In this document: positions 14,040 to 21,503 of the stretch, piece after piece
Layout: each line of letters begins with the position of its first letter
How positions within the stretch are numbered: position 1 is the stretch's first letter
NCBI GenBank assembly: GCA_014800945.1
Contig: JAAVFD010000002.1
Location: 1-44,996, forward strand
Source of the DNA: Barnesiella sp.
GTDB lineage: Bacteria; Bacteroidota; Bacteroidia; Bacteroidales; Muribaculaceae
Length of the DNA stretch: 44,996 bases
Reading direction: 5' to 3'
The notes under the pieces: generated by a model
Database searches by the model: none
Told to the model about the DNA's origin: nothing
What the model saw: the letters and a program-made list of their open reading frames with translations, nothing else
Position numbers and translations under genes: made by a program

Positions 14040-14921
14040 ATGGCAGAGAGAAAAACATTTTTATTTTTTTGCGGATGGGCTGAGGTTTTAGGAGACTTCA
14101 CGCCTGAAGACCGCTGTGCGATTTACGATGCTATCATAGCTTATGCCGAGAACGGTTCTCTGCCGGAACTTTCCCCGGTACTTGAGATGGCGTTTAAGTT
14201 CATCAAGAAGGATGTGGACGAAATGCAGGAGAAGTACGAGGAAATCTGCAAGAAGAGAAAGGACGCAATAGCCAAACGCTGGGAGAAACAACGTACCCTC
14301 AAAACCGATACAAATGAATACAAAAGTATAGAAAAGAATACTAATGATACAAATGTATCAAATGAATACAACGAATACAAAACGATACATAGTAAGCATG
14401 AGCATGAGCATGAGCATAAGCATGAGCATAAGCATGAGCATAAGCATGAGCATGAGAGTAGAAAGAATAATATAAATAATATTCTTCCTCCTCCTACTAA
14501 TAAAGATAATATTTCGCGCGAGCGCGTGGAGGAGGAGGCGAAGATTTTGCGTGAAAGAATCGCCGGACTCAAGGAGGACGAAATCTGGTTAGAGGCAATC
14601 CAAAAGAACTTCGGTCGCGACAACGACCAGATAGCATCAGACCTTGACGAGTTTTATCAGGATATGATACTCCGGGGAACGCAGATGGCAAATCCTCAAT
14701 CTGTATTCATTTCATGGCTTGGGCGAAGGATATATGGCTCGAAGGAGGAGCCAGTCTCAGAGAGCAAGGACTCTAAACTCGGTAAAGGCGAATGGCGAGA
14801 TAAGCAGGGTAGGCGTAGATTTGACAAAAGCGACATTGTAGTACCCGAGGATGCGCCTCCACGTCCATCAGAGGGATACTACTGGAATGAAATCTCTAAA
14901 CGATGGGAGAACTTTGTATGA
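14040..14921 (+). CDS. DUF6291 / DnaD-like phage replication protein
   Basis: 293 residues. Residues 1-85 are a DUF6291-like domain, paralogous to the protein at 7765-8034. Residues about 95-140 are a low-complexity linker with alternating Lys/Glu-His pairs (KHEHEHEHKHEH). Residues about 165-235 (LKEDEIWLEAIQKNF, then MANPQSVFISWLGRRI) resemble the DnaD-like/DUF7833 region used by phage initiators. It precedes the primase-helicase and overlaps its start, as lambda O precedes P. It is therefore likely the replication initiator, with the DNA repeats inside its gene as possible origin. Confidence 0.72.
   Translation: MAERKTFLFFCGWAEVLGDFTPEDRCAIYDAIIAYAENGSLPELSPVLEMAFKFIKKDVDEMQEKYEEICKKRKDAIAKRWEKQRTLKTDTNEYKSIEKNTNDTNVSNEYNEYKTIHSKHEHEHEHKHEHKHEHKHEHESRKNNINNILPPPTNKDNISRERVEEEAKILRERIAGLKEDEIWLEAIQKNFGRDNDQIASDLDEFYQDMILRGTQMANPQSVFISWLGRRIYGSKEEPVSESKDSKLGKGEWRDKQGRRRFDKSDIVVPEDAPPRPSEGYYWNEISKRWENFV
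14346..14512. repeat. hexamer tandem repeat with palindrome and AT-rich flank (candidate origin)
   Basis: A palindrome GATACA-aa-TGTATC lies at 14346-14359. Ten direct hexamers (six GAGCAT, four AAGCAT) fill 14394-14453. They are followed by an AT-rich stretch at 14461-14512, interrupted by a short C-rich patch, where DNA could melt. The block lies inside the probable initiator gene, like the iterons in lambda O. Confidence 0.5.
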
Positions 14922-16741
14922 AAGATTACAACGACTACGGTATAGAAATCCCTTCCGGAAGGCAAACAGGTAAGACTAAAGTATTCTGTCCTCAATGCCA
15001 CAGCCAAAGGTCTGATAAGCGAGACAAGAGTCTGTCGGTTGACCTTGACAAGGGTGTATGGCATTGCCACTATTGCCACTGGAGTGGCAGCCTTGAGCAT
15101 ACAGACACGGAGAAGCAACAATGGCTGCAGCGTCAGTCCTGGTTCAGACCGGCTCCTGTCAAGAAGCAGAAACCGGAATATAAGAAACCGACACCGAAGT
15201 CACACTCACCAATGAGCGACAAAGCTCTCAATTGGTTTTCAGGTAGAGGAATCAGTTCAGACACTCTCACTGCTTGCAGGGTTACAGAGGGTAAGGAGTG
15301 GATGCCTCAGAAGAACGGAGAAGCTAACACGGTGCAATTTAACTACTACCGGGACGGAGAACTTATCAATACAAAGTTCAGAACCGGAGATAAGTGCTTT
15401 AAACTTTGTTCAGGTGCGGAATTGATCCCTTACAATATCGATAACATCAAGGGAACTCCGGAATGCATCATAACCGAGGGCGAGATGGACGCTCTATCAT
15501 TCTACGAGTGTGGGCGCAAGGATGTTGTCAGTGTTCCAAACGGAGCTAACGCTAACCTTGACTATCTCGATGATTTCATAGAGGACTACTTCGAGGACAA
15601 GGAGACAATCTACATAGCGGTAGATACAGACAGCAAAGGGGTACAGTTGCGTGATGAGTTGATTCGCCGTTTCGGAGCAGAACGATGCAGAGTGGTTGAC
15701 TTTGGGGAAGACTGCAAAGATGCGAACGAACACCTTATAGCGCACGGCAAGGAGAGTCTTATGAGTTGCCTTGCAGCGGCACCGGAAATCAAAGTGGAGG
15801 GTATATTCACTGTCTCTGACTTTGAACAGAGCCTTGACGCGATATTTGAATATGGGCTGCAGAAAGGAGTAACTATAGGACACGAACCCATAGACCGATT
15901 AATAAGCTTTGAGACAAAACGCCTTTGCCTTGTAACCGGTTATCCCGCAAGCGGCAAGTCTGAGTTCATAGATGAGATGGCGGAACGACTCAACATGAAG
16001 TATGGATGGCGGTGGGCTTATTTCAGCCCGGAGAACGCTCCTCTGGCATATCATGCAAGTAAGCTGATTGAGAAGTTTACAGGAAAGAAGTTTGATAAGC
16101 AGCACCTCTCAATTCCGGAATACGGGGAAATTAAGAATCACCTTGAGCAAGATTTCTTTTTCATATCTCCGGCAGACTTCCGAGTTGACACTATCCTTGA
16201 AAAGGCTAAATACCTTGTACGGCGCCGAGGAATCAAGGCTCTTGTTATAGACCCTTACAATCGTCTGGAGCATGAGAGAGGTGGAATGAAGGAAACGGAC
16301 TACATCAGCGCACTCCTTGACAAGTTGACAAATTTTGCTCAACAGAATGATGTCCTAGTGATTCTTATGGCGCATCCAACGAAACCTGCCAAGAACAAGG
16401 AGGGAAAAGTTGACCCACCAACACTCTACGACATCAGCGGTTCGGCTCACTTTTTTAATAAAACCGATTTCGGTATTGTGGTGCATCGGGACAGACTCAA
16501 CAATACTGTAGAAATCCGAATAGAAAAGGTCAAGTTCAGACATCTTGGACAACCGGGAACAGCACTGATGAAGTATAATATCAATAACGGACGCTATACC
16601 CCATATTATCCGGATCAGGATATTCTATGGGATAACACCAACCATCTCACTGAGGAAGCCAAAAGACGCGCACAAGATATTGCTGAGGCTGCAAAATTTG
16701 ACTTCTCGGACTTAGAACCAATAGATGATGCCCCTTTTTAA
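14918..16741 (+). CDS. Twinkle/T7 gp4-like primase-helicase
   Basis: 607 residues, starting at the ATG that overlaps the preceding stop. A zinc ribbon with Cys24, Cys27, Cys50 and Cys53 recognises the primer site. A TOPRIM domain follows: ITEGEMDALSFYE (about 185-200) and IAVDTDSKG. From about 310 on it is a RecA-like hexameric helicase with Walker A TGYPASGKSE (about 342-351) and Walker B ALVIDPYN (about 440). It would both prime and unwind at the phage fork. The C-terminus DDAPF resembles the acidic tip of SSB proteins. It closes the core replication block. Confidence 0.93.
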   Translation: MKDYNDYGIEIPSGRQTGKTKVFCPQCHSQRSDKRDKSLSVDLDKGVWHCHYCHWSGSLEHTDTEKQQWLQRQSWFRPAPVKKQKPEYKKPTPKSHSPMSDKALNWFSGRGISSDTLTACRVTEGKEWMPQKNGEANTVQFNYYRDGELINTKFRTGDKCFKLCSGAELIPYNIDNIKGTPECIITEGEMDALSFYECGRKDVVSVPNGANANLDYLDDFIEDYFEDKETIYIAVDTDSKGVQLRDELIRRFGAERCRVVDFGEDCKDANEHLIAHGKESLMSCLAAAPEIKVEGIFTVSDFEQSLDAIFEYGLQKGVTIGHEPIDRLISFETKRLCLVTGYPASGKSEFIDEMAERLNMKYGWRWAYFSPENAPLAYHASKLIEKFTGKKFDKQHLSIPEYGEIKNHLEQDFFFISPADFRVDTILEKAKYLVRRRGIKALVIDPYNRLEHERGGMKETDYISALLDKLTNFAQQNDVLVILMAHPTKPAKNKEGKVDPPTLYDISGSAHFFNKTDFGIVVHRDRLNNTVEIRIEKVKFRHLGQPGTALMKYNINNGRYTPYYPDQDILWDNTNHLTEEAKRRAQDIAEAAKFDFSDLEPIDDAPF

Positions 16742-16799
16742 TGAAAATCATAACAGAACAATGAACTGAATTTTTAACCACAAACTAAACACTAATAAA

Positions 16800-17210
16800 A
16801 TGAACACTCAAATAGCGACAAGCCTCGAACAGAGCCAACGCCTAATCGCGTGTGGCGTTAATCCCGATAGTGCGGATATGCTACTTTACAACAATGCGCT
16901 ATCCGTGCAAGTCAGAGGCTTGGGTAAAATACCCGAATGTGCAACCCCTGCGTGGTCTCTATCGGCTCTGCTTGAACTTCTGCCACAAATTATAGATAAA
17001 TGTTGGCTAACCATCCAAAAGCTTAAAAACAGAAATAATCAGACACGATATGGAGTCGCTTATATGGTTTGCAAGTATGATAAAGACGGTACTTTGAACA
17101 CCCATTCCGCAGGTCGTAAATTTTCCACTATAACAACCGACCTTATGGAAGCGTGTATTGAAACTATTGAATGGCTCACCGCAAACGGCTACACCCTAAA
17201 CACGAAATAA
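16800..17210 (+). CDS. Bacteroidales phage protein of unknown function
   Basis: 136 residues. The type has an N-terminal helix (QSQRLIACGVNPDSADMLL), then CATPAWSLSALLELLP, a central strand region and a helical end, a layout seen in many Bacteroides phages and mobile elements. The function is not known. It is the first of a set of small accessory genes behind the primase-helicase. Confidence 0.75.
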   Translation: MNTQIATSLEQSQRLIACGVNPDSADMLLYNNALSVQVRGLGKIPECATPAWSLSALLELLPQIIDKCWLTIQKLKNRNNQTRYGVAYMVCKYDKDGTLNTHSAGRKFSTITTDLMEACIETIEWLTANGYTLNTK

Positions 17211-17211
17211 C

Positions 17212-17496
17212 ATGGATAGAGATAAACTAAATGATGCTGCAGAAAAATATTTTAAAGAAGAGTCCGCCTTTAGACCTCCCTGCCTATGTAAAGGTTTTGT
17301 GTTAGACGCTTTCCTCGCTGGCGCACTTTGGCTGATGACTCAGCCCCTCGCCGACCGCCTGACCAATGAGGAGAAAGAGAGGATAAAGGCTATATATTTT
17401 CGGAATGTATATAGCGTTGCAGATGTTCAAAGCAACTTTACTGAGAAATGTTTGATAGACGCTATTTTTGGCAAAGAACTATTTAATGAGAAATGA
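17212..17496 (+). CDS. small phage protein of unknown function
   Basis: 94 residues. It has DKLNDAAEKYF at the start and AFLAGALWLMTQPL in the middle, a pattern (helix, then A-F-x-A-G-A-x-W) frequent in short Bacteroides phage proteins. The hydrophobic stretch is short and probably a buried helix, not a membrane anchor. It follows the previous stop by one base and overlaps the next start. Confidence 0.7.
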   Translation: MDRDKLNDAAEKYFKEESAFRPPCLCKGFVLDAFLAGALWLMTQPLADRLTNEEKERIKAIYFRNVYSVADVQSNFTEKCLIDAIFGKELFNEK

Positions 17497-17924
17497 CTAT
17501 GAGACAGATTAAATTCAGAGCAAAGGACACTTTCAAGAGTGAGTTCTTTCCACAAAGATGGCTCTACGGTACGCCTGTACAAGATGGAGATGATATGTGG
17601 ATGTGCGTCAAAGTTGAAGATAAAGGCATTGTGTCTGTCAAAGTTGACCCCTCCACCCTCGGTCAGTTCACCGGCCTTACAGATTGCAACGGCAAAGAGA
17701 TTTATGAGGGAGATATAATCAGCTCTCCCCTTAACTATGTGGTTATAGTCAAGTTTGGCTATAAGGAGCATAGAGTGAGGCATCATGGCGTTGAGGATAG
17801 TTTTGCAGCCTATGGTTGGATTGCAGAAAATATCCAAAACGGAATTACGGACTTTTTGGATAACGAGATTTTGCAGGGTAAAGTTATAGGCAACATCTAT
17901 GACAACCCGGAACTCCTAAAGTAA
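17493..17924 (+). CDS. YopX family protein (copy 2)
   Basis: 143 residues with IKFRAKD, RWLYGTPV, LGQFTGLTDCNGKEIYEGDII and VIGNIYDNPELL, the full YopX motif set. It is closer in length to copy 1 than to the longer copy 3, which follows 7 bases later. The start ATG overlaps the preceding stop (ATGA); a second ATG two codons on is possible. Function of the family unknown. Confidence 0.92.
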   Translation: MTMRQIKFRAKDTFKSEFFPQRWLYGTPVQDGDDMWMCVKVEDKGIVSVKVDPSTLGQFTGLTDCNGKEIYEGDIISSPLNYVVIVKFGYKEHRVRHHGVEDSFAAYGWIAENIQNGITDFLDNEILQGKVIGNIYDNPELLK

Positions 17925-17931
17925 GGCATCT

Positions 17932-18438
17932 ATGAACAGAGATATAAAATTTAGGGGCAAACGCCTCTCAAACGGCAACCCGACTGACCGCTGGGCTTAT
18001 GGCTCCCTCCGGTGCGATTACGGAGGCATAAACAGCGACTCGATATTTAGCCGAGACTCCGACCCGGAGCTGTATAGTGTAGGCATCAGAGCTTGCGAAA
18101 TATACGACCCCAAAACGCACAACACTTATGCTGTCAACTCCAACACGGTAGGTCAATATACCGGGCTCAGAGACAGACGAGGGCAAGAAGTTTACGAGGG
18201 CGATGTTGTGTTTTGGCTCGCCCGGGATATGCGTGGCATGGGTCGCGGGGAGCAGGGAGCTATCTTTTGGGATAAGCACACAATGTCGTGGGCTATCCTC
18301 CGAGACAAGCCGACCTCAGACGGCAGACCCTGCGTTATCTCTCGACCCTTTGACAAAAGACACCTCGAAGTTGTCGGCAACATTTTCGATAATCCCGATC
18401 TAATAGCACAAGAATTATATAACTATCTCAATCAATAA
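17932..18438 (+). CDS. YopX family protein (copy 3)
   Basis: 168 residues, with IKFRGKR, RWAYGSL, VGQYTGLRDRRGQEVYEGDVV and VVGNIFDNPDL. A 25-residue insert between the first and second motif makes it the longest copy. Its DNA is richer in G and C than its neighbours, which may point to separate origin of this copy. Confidence 0.92.
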   Translation: MNRDIKFRGKRLSNGNPTDRWAYGSLRCDYGGINSDSIFSRDSDPELYSVGIRACEIYDPKTHNTYAVNSNTVGQYTGLRDRRGQEVYEGDVVFWLARDMRGMGRGEQGAIFWDKHTMSWAILRDKPTSDGRPCVISRPFDKRHLEVVGNIFDNPDLIAQELYNYLNQ

Positions 18439-18447
18439 CGGTAAGCG

Positions 18448-18912
18448 ATGAAATCGGTACTCCAAAACAAGCTCTCCGCTCTTGATGCAAAGTACAAGCG
18501 CACGCAAGGAGATAAACACCTCCGCGTTTTCTATGGCTGGAGCCGGGTTAATAAAATCCGGAAGAAAGAAGCTATCTCAGTGATATTTGAAAATGACAGA
18601 GGTAGAGACGAGCGCACGATGAAGTTCATAAATAAAATGATGAATGTAGTCTATGTGCGGGAGCAGACAGAGGGAGAAAAAAGGGGAGTTGAGAACGCTA
18701 TCAGGATGTTCACAGAATACTCAGTATTCATGGACGATAAGAAGTTCAAAGGTAGCCTCAATTTGGCTCTAATATTCAACTCCGAAGCCGATAAAAATAA
18801 CGTTTCACTGGAGGAACGGAACCATATAATGCAAAAATTACGCGAGTATTATCTTTCCGCTAATCCGGATTATAAAGAACCAATAATACAACAAGAACTA
18901 CCACTTTTTTAA
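18448..18912 (+). CDS. phage protein with possible sliding-clamp-binding C-terminus
   Basis: 154 residues, basic and helical, with no recognised domain. The last residues QQELPLF fit the beta-clamp-binding pattern Q-x-x-L-x-L-F found at the end of polymerases and other clamp clients. If used, it would tie this protein to the host replication clamp, fitting its place in the replication block. Everything else about its role is unknown. Confidence 0.7.
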   Translation: MKSVLQNKLSALDAKYKRTQGDKHLRVFYGWSRVNKIRKKEAISVIFENDRGRDERTMKFINKMMNVVYVREQTEGEKRGVENAIRMFTEYSVFMDDKKFKGSLNLALIFNSEADKNNVSLEERNHIMQKLREYYLSANPDYKEPIIQQELPLF

Positions 18913-18925
18913 CAGCTTTTAGACG

Positions 18926-19240
18926 ATGAACAATATAGAGCTCCAACCGGGAGCATACCCACTCCCTAACAACTGCAGGGCATTTGTGCGCAACGGTAAA
19001 GTCATCGTGTCGCTCAAAAGCACCTCAACCGACAACACCCCTCGTTGCCGAGATTGTGTGCACTGCATACTGGCGAAAAAGCAATATAACCAATATTACG
19101 CCTCACCGGTGTGTAAGATGCAGCCAAAAGAGAATAAGGGCTACAGAACGCCCGCGATCAAGAAACAGCAAAGGTATTACGCCGTGCGTCCGAGCGATGC
19201 AGCTTGTGAGCACTACAAACCTAAAACCAACACGAAATGA
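18926..19240 (+). CDS. Cys-rich small phage protein
   Basis: 104 residues. The Cys pattern C-x2-C-x2-C-x-(many)-C with a last Cys-Glu-His triad (RCRDCVHCILAKK ... SPVCKM ... AACEHY) suggests one bound zinc ion. The same layout of C-R-D-C-x-H/S near the start and CEHF/Y at the end is found in the 81-residue protein at 26592-26837. Function unknown. Its stop overlaps the ASCH gene start. Confidence 0.75.
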   Translation: MNNIELQPGAYPLPNNCRAFVRNGKVIVSLKSTSTDNTPRCRDCVHCILAKKQYNQYYASPVCKMQPKENKGYRTPAIKKQQRYYAVRPSDAACEHYKPKTNTK

Positions 19241-19896
19241 AAAAGATAATGTTTAACGACCGATACGGACTCACAGAAGCCGTATTGAGCGGACGAAAGA
19301 CGATGACAAGACGGCTTATTCCTCAGTCAATACTAAAGAAAGTGGACGATTTCATGGTTGATTACCACAATCAAACTTTAGATAGCCTGACAGAGATTGG
19401 GGCACTGAATCAATACTTCTCTGTCGAGGAGATTGAGAAACTACCATACAAGGTTGGCGAAATCGTAGCCATTGCGCAAGCATACGCAGATGTAGGTTTT
19501 GGCGACACGGCACCAATTATCGGGATAGATGAGAACGATATGCCGATAATTGCGAGCGACGCAGGATTATATAACAAAATGTTTGTCCGCGCCGACATCA
19601 TGCCTCACCAAATCCGCATTACCAATATCCGAGTCGAGAAGCTTCAGGACATTTCCGATGAGGACTGCATCAAAGAGCTTGGTTTAGACCGTGTATCAAG
19701 GAACATGGGATATGGCAACGCGATGAATGAATGGGTTTATCAATTCAGATGGGACGATAAGATGGGACGAACCCGTGATTACTTCCATAGAAATCCCAAA
19801 GAGGTGTTCGCTATAATGATTGATAAGATATGCGGCATAGGTATATGGGAGAAGAACCCTTTTGTGTTCGTATATGAATTTGAACTGGTAAAGTAA
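19237..19896 (+). CDS. ASCH-domain phage protein
   Basis: 219 residues. The start MFNDRYGLTEAVLSGRKTMTRR and the later YKVGEIVAIAQAY, RITNIRVEKLQDISDEDC and a final ...NPFVFVYEFELV follow the ASCH fold as seen in phage proteins (quoted in part: LSGRKTMTRR, IRVEKLQDISDEDC). ASCH domains are related to PUA folds and are thought to bind RNA or modified nucleotides; some have nuclease activity. The conserved G-x-K-T-x-T-R-R at the start is intact. Confidence 0.88.
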   Translation: MKKIMFNDRYGLTEAVLSGRKTMTRRLIPQSILKKVDDFMVDYHNQTLDSLTEIGALNQYFSVEEIEKLPYKVGEIVAIAQAYADVGFGDTAPIIGIDENDMPIIASDAGLYNKMFVRADIMPHQIRITNIRVEKLQDISDEDCIKELGLDRVSRNMGYGNAMNEWVYQFRWDDKMGRTRDYFHRNPKEVFAIMIDKICGIGIWEKNPFVFVYEFELVK

Positions 19897-19923
19897 TAGG
19901 AAAGAAACAACAACAAAATCCGC

Positions 19924-20081
19924 ATGAATGCAAGCATTTGGGCGATTATTGGTCTTGTGGATTAACTGCGGAAACAGATAACGAAGGGCATGAATGGACG
20001 CAAATGTGCGACTACTATCCTCATTGCGAGAATTGCCCGGACTTCACCCTAAAAAACAGCCAAGATGAAAATGCCAGATAA
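19924..20081 (+). pseudogene. Cys-rich small gene with apparent one-base deletion
   Basis: From TGC 19929 a 50-codon frame runs to TAA 20079-20081 and encodes a Cys-rich peptide (CKHLGDYWSC ... MCDYYPHCENC) like other small zinc-type phage proteins. It has no start in frame. ATG 19924 lies just upstream but one base out (ATG-AA-TGC); one added A would give MKCKHLGDYW. ATG 19924 alone reads 13 codons to a stop. Either a recent frameshift or a sequence error. Confidence 0.5.
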
Positions 20082-20199
20082 CTGTGAGCCTAAAGACTGC
20101 AAACATTGTGAAGTAGGCATCAATGGCTCAAAGCGTTGCAAAATATATAACTGGTGTATGTGTGGTATATGCCATAAATTCACCCCCAGAAACAGATAA
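20065..20199 (+). CDS. 44-residue Cys-rich protein
   Basis: A short frame starting MKMPDNCEPKDCKHC with seven Cys in 44 residues (7, 12, 15, 25, 31, 33, 36). The C-x4-C-x2-C and later C-x-C-x2-C spacing suggests a small zinc-binding fold. It overlaps the end of the frameshifted gene upstream and stands 2 bases before the next gene. Codon use and tight packing support a real gene; the function is unknown. Confidence 0.6.
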   Translation: MKMPDNCEPKDCKHCEVGINGSKRCKIYNWCMCGICHKFTPRNR

Positions 20200-20201
20200 G
20201 A

Positions 20202-20390
20202 ATGAGACAGAAACACCGTAAAGCTATCTACCTCATATTCGCAAGTATTATAGCTGTTATATTCTTCCCTATTTGGCTAATCGCATATATATCTACATGG
20301 ATAAGTAACAAGGTTATAGATGGATGTGATATACTCAAATATCTATTACGCATCTATGACGAAGATACCCCTAAAACAGATAAGAAATGA
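20202..20390 (+). CDS. small single-pass membrane protein
   Basis: 62 residues. A basic start (MRQKHRK) is followed by a hydrophobic segment at about 9-32 (IYLIFASIIAVIFFPIWLIA) and a polar tail, so the C-terminus probably faces outward or lies along the membrane. Its stop overlaps the next gene (ATGA). No family is recognised. Confidence 0.65.
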   Translation: MRQKHRKAIYLIFASIIAVIFFPIWLIAYISTWISNKVIDGCDILKYLLRIYDEDTPKTDKK

Positions 20391-20566
20391 AATATCAAAT
20401 TAAAGAGTTCGCACTCTCTGATAACCTCGGAGAAGTAATGATTCAGTGCAAATCCTCGTGGGGCGGTTGGCGCATCATCTGGCGCAGAAAGTTTATTCCC
20501 CAAGACAGAGACTACGCCCTCATGTGTGCTGAAGAAGTTAAAGAATACTTGGAAGCTGATATTTAA
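20387..20566 (+). CDS. 59-residue phage protein
   Basis: A frame starting MKYQIKEFALSDNLGEVM, coupled by ATGA overlap to the preceding gene. It has alternating strands (VMIQCKSSWGGWRIIWRRKF) and a helical acidic end, and no cysteine pattern or membrane segment. The tight overlap is the main support. Function unknown. Confidence 0.6.
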   Translation: MKYQIKEFALSDNLGEVMIQCKSSWGGWRIIWRRKFIPQDRDYALMCAEEVKEYLEADI

Positions 20567-20567
20567 C

Positions 20568-20599
20568 CCCCCAATGTTACCCCCAATGTTACCCCCAAT
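20568..20599. repeat. 12-bp tandem repeat between genes
   Basis: The unit CCCCCAATGTTA occurs at 20568-20579 and 20580-20591, with a third partial copy (CCCCCAAT) at 20592-20599. It fills the gap between the stop at 20566 and the next gene at 20615. C runs on one strand give G runs on the other. No palindrome is present. Confidence 0.7.
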
Positions 20600-20614
20600 T
20601 TATACCCCAAAATT

Positions 20615-20986
20615 ATGGCAAATTATAGTATAAAAACCGACCTGCAAAAATTGAATGGAGCGTTTGTAACCGATATCAAAGGGAAGACAGCTACCAAACG
20701 ATGCCTTTGTATCCCAATAGAGGGTAGTGGGCTATTCCTCGGAGAAAAAGGATGCTATCTCAACATGACCGCTATAGAGATGCAGAACCCACAATTTAAC
20801 GATACTCACTGCCTTAAAGTCTCTTTAGATAAAGAGATTTATGAGCGTTTGACAGAGGAGCAACGTGCAGCTCAACCGATAGTTGGCGGACTTCACGAGC
20901 TCAAGAGAAAACCTCAGGCAGCTGTTGATTTGACAACTAATCAAAATCCTAGCTACGCTGCAACAGAAGATGATCTGCCATTCTAG
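20615..20986 (+). CDS. SSB-like phage protein with SSB-type acidic tip
   Basis: 123 residues. The N-terminal part is beta-rich (SIKTDLQKLNGAFVTDI, CLCIPIEGSGLFLGE) and the tail after residue about 95 is polar and ends in ATEDDLPF, very near to the DDDIPF tip by which single-stranded-DNA-binding proteins recruit replication partners. The body does not show a clear classical SSB OB-fold signature. It closes the replication operon and is followed by a strong terminator. Confidence 0.6.
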   Translation: MANYSIKTDLQKLNGAFVTDIKGKTATKRCLCIPIEGSGLFLGEKGCYLNMTAIEMQNPQFNDTHCLKVSLDKEIYERLTEEQRAAQPIVGGLHELKRKPQAAVDLTTNQNPSYAATEDDLPF

Positions 20987-21024
20987 CAGAATTGTCTGAT
21001 TAAATACCCATAATGATTGGTGGG

Positions 21025-21060
21025 AGAGGTGGAGATGTGAATCTCTGCCTCTTTCTTTTA
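21025..21060 (+). terminator. intrinsic terminator of the early/replication operon
   Basis: AGAGG-tg-GAGAT (21025-21036) pairs with ATCTC-tg-CCTCT (21041-21052), with the TG steps forming G-T pairs, so the stem is 12 bp with a 4-base loop. TTCTTTTA follows. It separates replication from packaging genes. Confidence 0.85.
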
Positions 21061-21101
21061 TATGCAGGACGGTATTATAATGAACCCATATCAGGCAAAA
21101 T

Positions 21102-21485
21102 ATGAATCTCAATCAAACACCCACAAGAAGAAAGAAAACACAACCGAAGAAGCCACAGACCCCAAAATCGGACTTTTTCACAACACTATGCCGCTCCGAC
21201 TTGAAAGAGGAGTGTGTCAAAGAGTTCAAGTTCCACCCTATACGTAAGTGGAGGTTCGACTACGCTATCCCGGCACACAAGATCGCCATCGAGGTCGAGG
21301 GAGGAGTATGGACGGGGGGACGGCACACTTCCCCGAAGGGATTTCTTGGAGATATGGAGAAATATAACACAGCCACACTAATGGGCTGGCGTGTATTCCG
21401 TACAATCCCCGACGAGCTTTGCACCAACGCAACACTGCAACTCCTTCGGGAAGCTATCGCATTTGCTACAATGAAAAGTCATTAA
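21102..21485 (+). CDS. PD-(D/E)XK endonuclease-like protein
   Basis: 127 residues. A basic start (RRKKTQPKKPQ) is followed by a nuclease-like core: KEFKFHPIRKWRFDYAIPAHKIAIEVEGGVW, with the Asp of RFDYAIP and the Glu pair of IAIEVEGG as the D and E-x-E of a PD-(D/E)XK site (quoted in part: RFDYAIPAHKIAIEVEGG). A Tyr/Trp-containing helix-strand unit (KYNTATLMGWRVFR) completes the fold. Related phage proteins are taken as VRR-NUC or DUF559-like nucleases, perhaps junction resolvases acting before packaging. Confidence 0.78.
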   Translation: MNLNQTPTRRKKTQPKKPQTPKSDFFTTLCRSDLKEECVKEFKFHPIRKWRFDYAIPAHKIAIEVEGGVWTGGRHTSPKGFLGDMEKYNTATLMGWRVFRTIPDELCTNATLQLLREAIAFATMKSH

Positions 21486-21503
21486 AACACAATCGTAACG
21501 GTA

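Noticed and set aside
14394-14453. CRISPR-like repeat array
   Set aside because: The units are 6 bases with no spacers and lie inside a reading frame.
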